64,000 nucleotides of DNA, taken from Luidia sarsii (lineage: Eukaryota > Echinodermata > Asteroidea > Paxillosida > Luidiidae). Under the pieces are notes generated by a model that was not told where the DNA came from, made no database searches, and was given only the letters and a program-made list of their open reading frames with translations. Made by a program: the position numbers and the translations under genes. The DNA lies in the NCBI GenBank assembly GCA_949987565.1, contig OX465109.1:21472799-21536798 (forward strand). The letters are read 5' to 3'. Positions 37,558 through 50,540 of the stretch are shown here, in pieces (position 1 is the first letter of the stretch; every line of letters begins with the position of its first letter).

Positions 37558-40500
37558 CACTGGACAATGGCAGCTCAGAGAAACAGGTAGGGTCGCTCCC
37601 TTCTCCTGAAATTGTTTGAATAGAAATTGACTCAGAATTCAGATGTTTTGACTCAGGCCACTGGAGGAATCCTAGGGCTACTTTCAAGCCAAGTTTCAAG
37701 AATCAAAACCTAAAATGTAAAAAGATATGAACACGCAAAGAATATATCTCTGCCCATAACCTGCAAAATCTGCGAATCAACGTCCGCTCGTATGAATACA
37801 CAGTTGACACTCAGACGAATGAAGGGTCGTTGCCTTTCCGTGGAAAACCATCAATAGAAATGTTCTCCAAACTAAGTAACTTTGACACCTGTTGTTAGAA
37901 GAACCCTAGGCCTCTTCCTAGGACAAATTTGAATGTCGTCTGCATCTTAGTTAATGAGATATTAAATTTCAAACCGTATCTTTCTGCTCAGTCACTCTCT
38001 GCCGTCGACCATTATGCCAGCGACTGGACAATGGCAGCTCAGAGAAACAGGTAGGGTCGCTCCCTTCTCCTGAAAATGTTTGAATAGAAATTGCCTCCGA
38101 ATTCAGATATTTTGACTCGGGCCATTCGAGGAATCCTAGGGCTACTTTCAAGCCAAGTTTCAAGAATCAAAACCTAAAATGTAAAACGATATGAACACGC
38201 AAAGAATATATCTCTGCCCATAACCTGCAAAATCTGCGAATCAACGTCCGCTCGTATGAATACACAGTTGACACTCAGACGGATGAAGGGTCGTTGCCTT
38301 TCCGTGGAAAACCATCAAAAGAAATGTTATCCGAACTCAGTAACTTTAACACTTGTCGTTAGAGGAATTCTAGACCTCTTCTTAGGGCAAATTTGAATGT
38401 CGTCAGCATCATATTTAATGAAATATTAATTTGCAAACCCTATCTTCCTACTCAGTTACTCTCTGCCGTCGACCATAATGCCAGCGACTGGACAATGGCA
38501 GCTCAGAGAAACAGGTAGTGTTGCTCCCTTCTCCTGAAAATGTTTGAATAGAAATTGACTCCGAATTCAGATGTTTTGACTCAGGCCATTCGAGGAATCC
38601 TAGGGCTACTTTCAAGCCAAGTTTCAAGGATGAAAACATAAAATGTAATACGATATGAACACGCAAGGAATATATCTCTGCCCATCATCTCCAAAATCTG
38701 CAAATCAACGTCCGCTCGTATGAATACACAGTTGACACTCAGACAGATGAAGGGTCGTTGCCTTTCCGATGAAAACCATCAAAAGAAATGTTCTCCAAAG
38801 TCAGTAAATTTGACACCTGTTGTTAGAAGAACCCTAGTCCTCTTCCTAGGACAAATTTGAATGTCGTCAGCATCATATTTAATGAAATATTAATTTGCAA
38901 ACCATATCTTCCTACTCAGTTACTCTCTGCCGTCGACCATAATGCCAGCGACTGGACAATGGCAGCTTATAGAAACAGGTAGGGTCGCTCCCTTCTCCTG
39001 AAAATGTTTGAATAGAAATTGACTCCGAATTCAGATGTTTTGACTCAGGCCATTCGAGGAATCCTAGGGCTACTTTCAAGCCAAGTTTTAAGGATGAAAA
39101 CCTAAAATGTAATACGATATGAACACGCAAGGAATATATCTCTGCCATCACCTCCAAAATCTGCAAATCAACGTCCGCTCGTATGAATACACAGTTGACA
39201 CTCAGACAGATGAAGGGTCGTTGCCTTTCCGTGGAAAACCATCAAAGGAAATGTTCTCCAAACTCAGTAACTTTAACACTTGTCGTTAGAGGAACCCTAG
39301 GCCTCTTCCTAGGGTAAATTTGAATGTCGTCAGCATCATATTTAATGAAATATTAATTTGCAAACCCTCTTTTTCGACTCAGTCACTCTCTGCCGTCGAC
39401 CATTATGCCAGCGACTAGGCAGTGGCAGCTCAGAGAAACTGGTAGGGTCGCTCCCTTCTCCTGAAAATGTTTGAATAGAAATTGACTCCAAATTCAGATA
39501 TTTTGACTCGGGCCATTCGAGGAATCCTAGGGCTACTTTCAAGCAAAGTTTCAAGAACCAAAACCTAAAATGTAAAACGATATAAACACGCAAGGAATAT
39601 ATCTCTGCCCATCACCTCCAAAATCTGCGAATCAACGTCCGCTCATATAAATACACAGTTGACACTCAGACAGATGAAGGGTCGTTGCCTTTCCCTGGAA
39701 AACCATCAAAAGAAATGTTCTCCAAACTCAGTAACTTTAACACTTGTCGTTAGAAGAACCCTAGGCCTCTTCCTAGGACAAATTTGAATGTCGTCAGCAT
39801 AATGTTTAATGTAATATTAATTTGCAAACCCTATCTTCCTACTCAGTTACTCTCTGCCGTCGACCATAATGCCAGCGACTGGACAATGGCAGCTCAGAGA
39901 AACAGGTAGGGTCGCTCCCTTCTCCTGAAAATGTTTGAATAGAAATTGACTCCGAATTCAGATGTGTTGACTCAGGCCATTCCAGGAATCCTAGGGCTAC
40001 TTTCAAGCCAAGTTTCAAGAATCAAAACCTAAAATGTAATACGATATGAACACGCAAGGAATATATCTCTGCCCATTAGATCAAATATCTGCGAATCAAC
40101 GTCCGCTCGTATGAATACACAGTTGACACTCAGACAGATGAAGGGTCGTTGCCTTCCCCTGTATAACCATCAAAAGAAATGTTATCCGAACTCAGTAACT
40201 TTAACACTTGTCGTTAGAGGAATTCTAGACCTCTTCTTAGGGCAAATTTGAATGTCGTCAGCATCATATTTAATGAAATATTAATTTGCAAACCCTATCT
40301 TCCTACTCAGTTACTCTCTGCCGTCGACCATAATGCCAGCGACTGGACAATGGCAGCTCAGAGAAACAGGTAGTGTCGCTCTCTTCTCCTGAAATTGTTT
40401 GAATAGAAATTGACTCCGAATTCAGATGTTTTGACTCAGGCCATTCGAGGAATCCTAGGGCTACTTTCAAGCCAAGTTTCAAGGATGAAAACATAAAATG

Positions 40501-43500
40501 TAATACGATATGAACACGCAAGGAATATATCTCTGCCCATCATCTCCAAAATCTGCAAATCAACGTCCGCTCGTATGAATACACAGTTGACACTCAGACA
40601 GATGAAGGGTCGTTGCCTTTCCGTGGAAAACCATCAAAAGAAACGTTCTCCAAACTCAGTAACTTTGACACCTGTTGTTAGAAGAACCCTAGTCCTCTTC
40701 CTAGGACAAATTTGAATGTCGTCAGCATCTTAGTTAATGAGATATTAAATTTCAAACCGTATCTTTCTGCTCAGTCACTCTCTGCCGTCAACCATTATGC
40801 CAGCGACTGGACAATGGCAGCTCATAGAAACAGGTAGGGTCGCTCCCTTCTCCTGAAAATGTTTGAATAGAAATTGACTCCGAATTCAGATGTTTTGACT
40901 CAGGCCATTCGAGGAATCCTAGGGCTACTTTCAAGCCAGGTTTCAAGGATGAAAACCTAAAATGTAATACGATATGAACACGCAAGGAATATATCTCTGC
41001 CCATCACCTCCAAAATCTGCAAATCAACGTCCGCTCGTATAAATACACAGTTGACACTCAGACAGATGAAGGGTCGTTGCCTTTCCGTGGAAAACCATCA
41101 AAGGAAATGTTCTCCAAACTCAGTAACTTTAACACTTGTCGTTAGAGGAACCCTAGGCCTCTTCCTAGGGTAAATTTGAATGTCGTCAGCGTCATATTTA
41201 ATGAAATATTAATTTGCAAACCCTCTTTTTCGACTCAGTCACTCTCTGCCGTCGACCATTATGCCAGCGACTAGGCAGTGGCAGCTCAGAGAAACTGGTA
41301 GGGTCGCTCCCTTTTCCTGAAAATGTTTGAATAGAAATTGACTCCAAATTCAGATATTTTGACTCGGGCCATTCGAGGAATCCTAGGGCTACTTTCAAGC
41401 AAAGTTTCAAGAATCAAAACCTAAAATGTAAAACGATATAAACACGCAAGGAATATATCTCTGCCCATCACCTCCAAAATCTGCGAATCAACGTCCGCTC
41501 ATATAAATACACAGTTGACACTCAGACAGATGAAGGGTCGTTGTCTTTCCGTGGAAAACCATCAAAAGAAATGTTCTCCAAACTCAGTAACTTTAACACT
41601 TGTCGTTAGAAGAACCCTAGGCCTCTTCCTAGGACAAATTTGAATGTCGTCAGCATAATGTTTAATGAGATATTAATTTCCAAACCCTATATTCCTACTC
41701 AGTTACTCTCTGCCGTCGACCATAATGCCAGCGACTGGACAATGGCAGCTCAGAGAAACAGGTAGGGTCGCTCCCTTCTCCTGAAAATGTTTGAATAGAA
41801 ATTGACTCCGAATTCAGATGTTTTGACTCAGGCCACTGGAGGAATCCTAGGGCTACTTTCAAGCCAAGTTTCAACAATCAAAACCTAAAATGTAATACGA
41901 TATGAACACGCAAGGAATATATCTCTGCCCATTAGATCAAATATCTGCGAATCAACGTCCGCTCGTATAATTACACAGTTGACACTCAGACAGATGAAGG
42001 GTCGTTGCCTTCCCCTGCATAACCATCAAAAGAAATGTTCTCCAAACTCAGTAACTTTAACACTTGTCGTTAGAGGAACCCTAGGCCTCTTCCTAGGGTA
42101 AATTTGAATGTCGTCAGCATCATATTAAATGAAATATTAATTTGCAAACCCTATATTCCTACTCAGTTACTCTCTGCCGTCGACCATAATGCCAGCGACT
42201 GGACAATGGCAGCTCAGAGAAACAGGTAGGGTCGCTCCCTTCTCCTGAAATTGTTTGAATAGAAATTGACTCCGAATTCAGATGTTTTGACTCAGGCCAC
42301 TGGAGGAATCCTAGGGCTACTTTCAAGCCAAGTTTCAACAATCAAAACCTAAAATGTAAAAAGATATGAACACGCAAAGAATATATCTCTGCCCATCACC
42401 TGCAAAATCTGCGAATCAACGTCCGCTCGTATGAATACACAGTTGACACTCAGACGAATGAAGGGTCGTTGCCTTTCCGTGGAAAACCATCAAAAGAAAT
42501 GTTCTCCAAACTAAGTAACTTTGACACCTGTTGTTAGAAGAACCCTAGTCCTCTTCCTAGGACAAATTTGAATGTCGTCAGCATCTTAGTTAATGAGATA
42601 TTAAATTTCAAACCGTATCTTTCTGCTCAGTCACTCTCTGCCGTCGACCATTATGCCAGCGACTGGACAATGGCAGCTCAGAGAAACAGGTAGGGTCGCT
42701 CCCTTCTCCTGAAAATGTTTGAATAGAAATTGACACCGAATTCAGATATCTTGACTCGGGCCATTCGAGGAATCCTAGTGCTACTTTCAAGCAAAGTTTC
42801 AAGAATCAAAACCTAAAATGTAAAACTATATGAACACGCAAAGATTATATCTCTGCCCATCACCTGCAAAATCTGCGAATCAACGTCCGCTCGCTTGAAT
42901 ACACAGTTGACACTCAGACGAATGAAGGGTCGTTGCCTTTCCGTGGAAAACCATCAAAAGAAATGTTCTCCTAACTAAGTAACTTTGACACCTGTTGTTA
43001 GAAGAACCCTAGTCCTCTTCCTAGGACAAATTTGAATGTCGTCAGCATATTAGTTAATGAGATATTAAATTTCAAACCGTATCTTTCTGCTCAGTCACTC
43101 TCTGCCGTCGACCATAATGCCAGCGACTGGACAATGGCAGCTCAGAGAAACAGGTAGGGTCGCTCACTTCTCCTGAAAATGTTTGAATAGAAATTGACTC
43201 CGAATTCAGATGTTTTGACTCAGGCCACTGGAGGAATCCTAGGGCTACTTTCAAGCCAAGTTTCAACAATCAAAACCTAAAATGTAAAAAGATATGAACA
43301 CGCAAAGAATATATCTCTGCCCATCACCTGCAAAATCTGCGAATCAACGTCCGCTCGTATGAATACACAGTTGACACTCAGACGAATGAAGGGTCGTTGC
43401 CTTTCCGTGGAAAACCATCAAAAGAAATGTTCTCCAAACTAAGTAACTTTGACACCTGTTGTTAGAAGAACCCTAGTCCTCTTCCTAGGACAAATTTGAA

Positions 43501-45907
43501 TGTCGTCAGCATATTAGTTAATGAGATATTAAATTTCAAACCGTATCTTTCTGCTCAGTCACTCTCTGCCGTCGACCATAATGCCAGCGACTGGACAATG
43601 GCAGCTCAGAGAAACAGGTAGGGTCGCTCACTTCTCCTGAAAATGTTTGAATAGAAATTGCCTCCGAATTCAGATATTTTGACTCGGGCCATTCGAGGAA
43701 TCCTAGGGCTACTTTCAAGCCAAGTTTCAAGAATCAAAACCTAAAATGTAAAACGATATGAACACGCAAAGAATATATCTCTGCCATCACCTCCAAAATC
43801 TGCAAATCAACGTCCGCTCGTATGAATACACAGTTGACACTCAGACAGATGAAGGGTCGTTGCCTTTCCGTGGAAAACCATCAAAGGAAATGTTCTCCAA
43901 ACTCAGTAACTTTAACACTTGTCGTTAGAGGAACCCTAGGCCTCTTCCTAGGGTAAATTTGAATGTCGTCAGCATCATATTTAATGAAATATTAATTTGC
44001 AAACCCTCTTTTTCGACTCAGTCACTCTCTGCCGTCGACCATTATGCCAGCGACTAGGCAGTGGCAGCTCAGAGAAACTGGTAGGGTCGCTCCCTTCTCC
44101 TGAAAATGTTTGAATAGAAATTGACTCCGAATTCAGATGTGTTGACTCAGGCCATTCCAGGAATCCTAGGGCTACTTTCAAGCCAAGTTTCAAGAATCAA
44201 AACCTAAAATGTAATACGATATGAACACGCAAGGAATATATCTCTGCCAATTAGATCAAATATCTGCGAATCAACGTCCGCTCGTATGAATACACAGTTG
44301 ACACTCAGACAGATGAAGGGTCGTTGCCTTCCCCTGTATAACCATCAAAAGAAATGTTATCCGAACTCAGTAACTTTAACACTTGTCGTTAGAGGAATTC
44401 TAGACCTCTTCTTAGGGCAAATTTGAATGTCGTCAGCATCATATTTAATGAAATATTAATTTGCAAACCCTATCTTCCTACTCAGTTACTCTCTGCCGTC
44501 GACCATAATGCCAGCGACTGGACAATGGCAGCTCAGAGAAACAGGTAGTGTCGCTCCCTTCTCCTGAAATTGTTTGAATAGAAATTGACTCCGAATTCAG
44601 ATGTTTTGACTCAGGCCATTCGAGGAATCCTAGGGCTACTTTCAAGCCAAGTTTCAAGGATGAAAACATAAAATGTACTACGATATGAACACGCAAGGAA
44701 TATATCTCTGCCCGTCATCTCCAAAATCTGCAAATCAACGTCCGCTCGTATGAATACACAGTTGACACTCAGACAGATGAAGGGTCGTTGCCTTTCCGTG
44801 GAAAACCATCAAAAGAAATGTTCTCCAAACTCAGTAACTTTGACACCTGTTGTTAGAAGAACCCTAGTCCTCTTCCTAGGACAAATTTGAATGTCGTCAG
44901 CATCTTAGTTAATGAGATATTAAATTTCAAACCGTATCTTTCTGCTCAGTCACTCTCTGCCGTCGACCATTATGCCAGCGACTGGACAATGGCAGCTCAT
45001 AGAAACAGGTAGGGTCGCTCCCTTCTCCTGAAAATGTTTGAATAGAAATTGACTCCGAATTCAGATGTTTTGACTCAGGCCATTCGAGGAATCCTAGGGC
45101 TACTTTCAAGCCAGGTTTCAAGGATGAAAACCTAAAATGTAATACGATATGAACACGCAAGGAATATATCTCTGCCCATCACCTCCAAAATCTGCAAATC
45201 AACGTCCGCTCGTATAAATACACAGTTGACACTCAGACAGATGAAGGGTCGTTGCCTTTCCGTGGAAAACCATCAAAGGAAATGTTCTCCAAACTCAGTA
45301 ACTTTAACACTTGTCGTTAGAGGAACCCTAGGCCTCTTCCTAGGGTAAATTTGAATGTCGTCAGCGTCATATTTAATGAAATATTAATTTGCAAACCCTC
45401 TTTTTCGACTCAGTCACTCTCTGCCGTCGACCATTATGCCAGCGACTAGGCAGTGGCAGCTCAGAGAAACTGGTAGGGTCGCTCCCTTTTCCTGAAAATG
45501 TTTGAATAGAAATTGACTCCAAATTCAGATATTTTGACTCGGGCCATTCGAGGAATCCTAGGGCTACTTTCAAGCAAAGTTTCAAGAATCAAAACCTAAA
45601 ATGTAAAACGATATAAACACGCAAGGAATATATCTCTGCCCGTCATCTCCAAAATCTGCAAATCAACGTCCGCTCGTATGAATACACAGTTGACACTCAG
45701 ACAGATGAAGGGTCGTTGCCTTTCCGTGGAAAACCATCAAAAGAAATGTTCTCCAAACTCAGTAACTTTGACACCTGTTGTTAGAAGAACCCTAGTCCTC
45801 TTCCTAGGACAAATTTGAATGTCGTCAGCATCTTAGTTAATGAGATATTAAATTTCAAACCGTATCTTTCTGCTCAGTCACTCTCTGCCGTCGACCATTA
45901 TGCCAGC
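37558..45907 (+). repeat. 18-mer higher-order unit (8350 bp), copy 2
   Basis: Second copy of the 18-mer. The junction monomer (37262-37725) is a hybrid: its left part carries tataaacacg plus cccgtcatc, as at 45.61 kb, and its right part carries gccagccac and actcagaattcag, as at 29.2 kb. The exchange lies within about 175 bp of identical sequence (37382-37557). Private substitutions include ttctccaaagtcag (about 38800) and ttctcctaactaag (about 42966). Confidence 0.92.
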
Positions 45908-47396
45908 GACTGGACAATGGCAGCTCATAGAAACAGGTAGGGTCGCTCCCTTCTCCTGAAAATGTTTGAATAGAAATTGACTCCGAATTCAGATGTTTTG
46001 ACTCAGGCCATTCGAGGAATCCTAGGGCTACTTTCAAGCCAGGTTTCAAGGATGAAAACCTAAAATGTAATACGATATGAACACGCAAGGAATATATCTC
46101 TGCCCATCACCTCCAAAATCTGCAAATCAACGTCCGCTCGTATAAATACACAGTTGACACTCAGACAGATGAAGGGTCGTTGCCTTTCCGTGGAAAACCA
46201 TCAAAGGAAATGTTCTCCAAACTCAGTAACTTTAACACTTGTCGTTAGAGGAACCCTAGGCCTCTTCCTAGGGTAAATTTGAATGTCGTCAGCGTCATAT
46301 TTAATGAAATATTAATTTGCAAACCCTCTTTTTCGACTCAGTCACTCTCTGCCGTCGACCATTATGCCAGCGACTAGGCAGTGGCAGCTCAGAGAAACTG
46401 GTAGGGTCGCTCCCTTTTCCTGAAAATGTTTGAATAGAAATTGACTCCAAATTCAGATATTTTGACTCGGGCCATTCGAGGAATCCTAGGGCTACTTTCA
46501 AGCAAAGTTTCAAGAATCAAAACCTAAAATGTAAAACGATATAAACACGCAAGGAATATATCTCTGCCCATCACCTCCAAAATCTGCGAATCAACGTCCG
46601 CTCATATAAATACACAGTTGACACTCAGACAAATGAAGGGTCGTTGTCTTTCCGTGGAAAACCATCAAAAGAAATGTTCTCCAAACTCAGTAACTTTAAC
46701 ACTTGTCGTTAGAAGAACCCTAGGCCTCTTCCTAGGACAAATTTGAATGTCGTCAGCAAAATGTTTAATGAGATATTAATTTCCAAACCCTATATTCCTA
46801 CTCAGTTACTCTCTGCCGTCGACCATAATGCCAGCGACTGGACAATGGCAGCTCAGAGAAACAGGTAGGGTCGCTCCCTTCTCCTGAAAATGTTTGAATA
46901 GAAATTGACTCCGAATTCAGATGTTTTGACTCAGGCCACTGGAGGAATCCTAGGGCTACTTTCAAGCCAAGTTTCAACAATCAAAACCTAAAATGTAATA
47001 CGATATGAACACGCAAGGAATATATCTCTGCCCATTAGATCAAATATCTGCGAATCAACGTCCGCTCGTATAATTACACAGTTGACACTCAGACAGATGA
47101 AGGGTCGTTGCCTTCCCCTGCATAACCATCAAAAGAAATGTTCTCCAAACTCAGTAACTTTAACACTTGTCGTTAGAGGAACCCTAGGCCTCTTCCTAGG
47201 GTAAATTTGAATGTCGTCAGCATCATATTTAATGAAATATTAATTTGCAAACCCTATATTCCTACTCAGTTACTCTCTGCCGTCGACCATAATGCCAGCG
47301 ACTGGACAATGGCAGCTCAGAGAAACAGGTAGGGTCGCTCCCTTCTCCTGAAATTGTTTGAATAGAAATTGACTCCGAATTCAGATGTTTTGACTC
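43581..47396 (+). repeat. Shared 3.8-kb part of the 15-mer (6960 bp) repeat, copy 1
   Basis: Matches 50541-54356 at exactly 15 x 464 bp. The match starts after the A/T difference at 43580 versus 50540 (gaccataat against gaccattat) and stops at 47397 versus 54357 (ctcaggcc against ctcgggcc). Shared rare markers include ctgccaattagatc (about 44245 and 51205), aaatgtactacg (about 44671 and 51631) and gtcagcaaaatg (about 46753 and 53713). One difference is gacaaatgaagg (about 46628) against gacagatgaagg (about 53588). Confidence 0.9.
44688..46543 (+). repeat. Tandemly duplicated dimer (2 x 928 bp)
   Basis: Two monomers, one with ctcatagaaac and caggtttcaagg, the next with cagcgtcatatt and cccttttcctg, occur twice in a row (44688-45615 and 45616-46543). 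The junction is marked by tataaacacg followed by cccgtcatctcc. The left part normally precedes cccatcacctcc, as at 46.56 kb, and the right part normally follows tatgaacacg, as at 44.69 kb. The exchange lies in the shared acacgcaaggaat-to-tctgccc stretch of about 25-30 bp. Confidence 0.88.
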
Positions 47397-50300
47397 AGGC
47401 CACTGGAGGAATCCTAGGGCTACTTTCAAGCCAAGTTTCAACAATCAAAACCTAAAATGTAAAAAAGATATGAACACGCAAAGAATATATCTCTGCCCAT
47501 CACCTGCAAAATCTGCGAATCAACGTCCGCTCGTATGAATACACAGTTGACACTCAGACGAATGAAGGGTCGTTGCCTTTCCGTGGAAAACCATCAAAAG
47601 AAATGTTCTCCAAACTAAGTAACTTTGACACCTGTTGTTAGAAGAACCCTAGTCCTCTTCCTAGGACAAATTTGAATGTCGTCAGCATCTTAGTTAATGA
47701 GATATTAAATTTCAAACCGTATCTTTCTGCTCAGTCACTCTCTGCCGTCGACCATTATGCCAGCGACTGGACAATGGCAGCTCAGAGAAACAGGTAGGGT
47801 CGCTCCCTTCTCCTGAAAATGTTTGAATAGAAATTGACTCCGAATTCAGATATCTTGACTCGGGCCATTCGAGGAATCCTAGGGCTACTTTCAAGCAAAG
47901 TTTCAAGAATCAAAACCTAAAATGTAAAACTATATGAACACGCAAAGAATATATCTCTGCCCATCACCTGCAAAATCTGCGAATCAACGTCCGCTCGTAT
48001 GAATACACAGTTGACACTCAGACGAATGAAGGGTCGTTGCCTTTCCGTGGAAAACCATCAAAAGAAATGTTCTCCAAACTAAGTAACTTTGACACCTGTT
48101 GTTAGAAGAACCCTAGTCCTCTTCCTAGGGTAAATTTGAATGTCGTCAGCATATTAGTTAATGAGATATTAAATTTCAAACCGTATCTTTCTGCTCAGTC
48201 ACTCTCTGCCGTCGACCATTATGCCAGCGACTGGACAATGGCAGCTCAGAGAAACAGGTAGGGTCGCTCACTTCTCCTGAAAATGTTTGAATAGAAATTG
48301 CCTCCGAATTCAGATATTTTGACTCGGGCCATTCGAGGAATCCTAGGGCTACTTTCAAGCCAAGTTTCAAGAATCAAAACCTAAAATGTAAAACGATATG
48401 AACACGCAAAGAATATATCTCTGCCCATCACCTGCAAAATCTGCGAATCAACGTCCGCTCGTATGAATACACAGTTGACACTCAGACGGATGAAGGGTCG
48501 TTGCCTTTCCGTGGAAAACCATCAAAAGAAATGTTATCCGAACTCAGTAACTTTAACACTTGTCGTTAGAGGAATTCTAGACCTCTTCTTAGGGCAAATT
48601 TGAATGTCGTCAGCATCATATTTAATGAAATATTAATTTGCAAACCCTATCTTCCTACTCAGTTACTCTCTGCCGTCGACCATAATGCCAGCGACTGGAC
48701 AATGGCAGCTCAGAGAAACAGGTAGTGTTGCTCCCTTCTCCTGAAAATGTTTGAATAGAAATTGACTCCGAATTCAGATGTTTTGACTCAGGCCATTCGA
48801 GGAATCCTAGGGCTACTTTCAAGCCAAGTTTCAAGGATGAAAACATAAAATGTAATACGATATGAACACGCAAGGAATATATCTCTGCCCATCATCTCCA
48901 AAATCTGCAAATCAACGTCCGCTCGTATGAATACACAGTTGACACTCAGACAGATGAAGGGTCGTTGCCTTTCCGTGGAAAACCATCAAAAGAAATGTTC
49001 TCCAAACTCAGTAACTTTAACACTTGTCGTTAAAGGAACCCTAGGCCTCTTCCTAGGGTAAATTTGAATGTCGTCAGCATCATATTTAATGAAATATTAA
49101 TTTGCAAACCATATCTTCCTACTCAGTTACTCTCTGCCGTCGACCATAATGCCAGCGACTGGACAATGGCAGCTCATAGAAACAGGTAGGGTCGCTCCCT
49201 TCTCCTGAAAATGTTTGAATAGAAATTGACTCCGAATTCAGATGTTTTGACTCGGGCCATTCCAGGAATCCTAGGGCTACTTTCAAGCCAAGTTTTAAGG
49301 ATGAAAACCTAAAATGTAATACGATATGAACACGCAAGGAATATATCTCTGCCCATTAGATCAAATATCTGCGAATCAACGTCCGCTCGTATGAATACAC
49401 AGTTGACACTCAGACAGATGAAGGGTCGTTGCCTTCCCCTGTATAACCATCAAAAGAAATGTTATCCGAACTCAGTAACTTTAACACTTGTCGTTAGAGG
49501 AATTCTAGACCTCTTCTTGGGGCAAATTTGAATGTCGTCAGCATCATATTTAATGAAATATTAATTTGCAAACCCTATCTTCCTACTCAGTTACTCTCTG
49601 CCGTCGACCATAATGCCAGCGACTGGACAATGGCAGCTCAGAGAAACAGGTAGTGTCGCTCCCTTCTCCTGAAATTGTTTGAATAGAAATTGACTCCGAA
49701 TTCAGATGTTTTGACTCAGGCCATTCGAGGAATCCTAGGGCTACTTTCAAGCCAAGTTTCAACAATCAAAACCTAAAATGTAATACGATATGAACACGCA
49801 AGGAATATATCTCTGCCCATTAGATCAAATATCTGCGAATCAACGTCCGCTCGTATAATTACACAGTTGACACTCAGACAGATGAAGGGTCGTTGCCTTC
49901 CCCTGCATAACCATCAAAAGAAATGTTCTCCAAACTCAGTAACTTTAACACTTGTCGTTAGAGGAACCCTAGGCCTCTTCCTAGGGTAAATTTGAATGTC
50001 GTCAGCATCATATTAAATGAAATATTAATTTGCAAACCCTATATTCCTACTCAGTTACTCTCTGCCGTCGACCATAATGCCAGCGACTGGACAATGGCAG
50101 CTCAGAGAAACAGGTAGGGTCGCTCCCTTCTCCTGAAATTGTTTGAATAGAAATTGACTCCGAATTCAGATGTTTTGACTCAGGCCACTGGAGGAATCCT
50201 AGGGCTACTTTCAAGCCAAGTTTCAACAATCAAAACCTAAAATGTAAAAAGATATGAACACGCAAAGAATATATCTCTGCCCATCACCTGCAAAATCTGC

Positions 50301-50540
50301 GAATCAACGTCCGCTCGTATGAATACACAGTTGACACTCAGACGAATGAAGGGTCGTTGCCTTTCCGTGGAAAACCATCAAAAGAAATGTTCTCCAAACT
50401 AAGTAACTTTGACACCTGTTGTTAGAAGAACCCTAGTCCTCTTCCTAGGACAAATTTGAATGTCGTCAGCATCTTAGTTAATGAGATATTAAATTTCAAA
50501 CCGTATCTTTCTGCTCAGTCACTCTCTGCCGTCGACCATT

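Noticed and set aside
15622..45907. Treating the large near-identical blocks as proven biology
   Set aside because: The sequence alone cannot exclude mis-assembly of a collapsed or expanded array. Private substitutions in individual copies argue against simple artefact, but read support is the deciding test.
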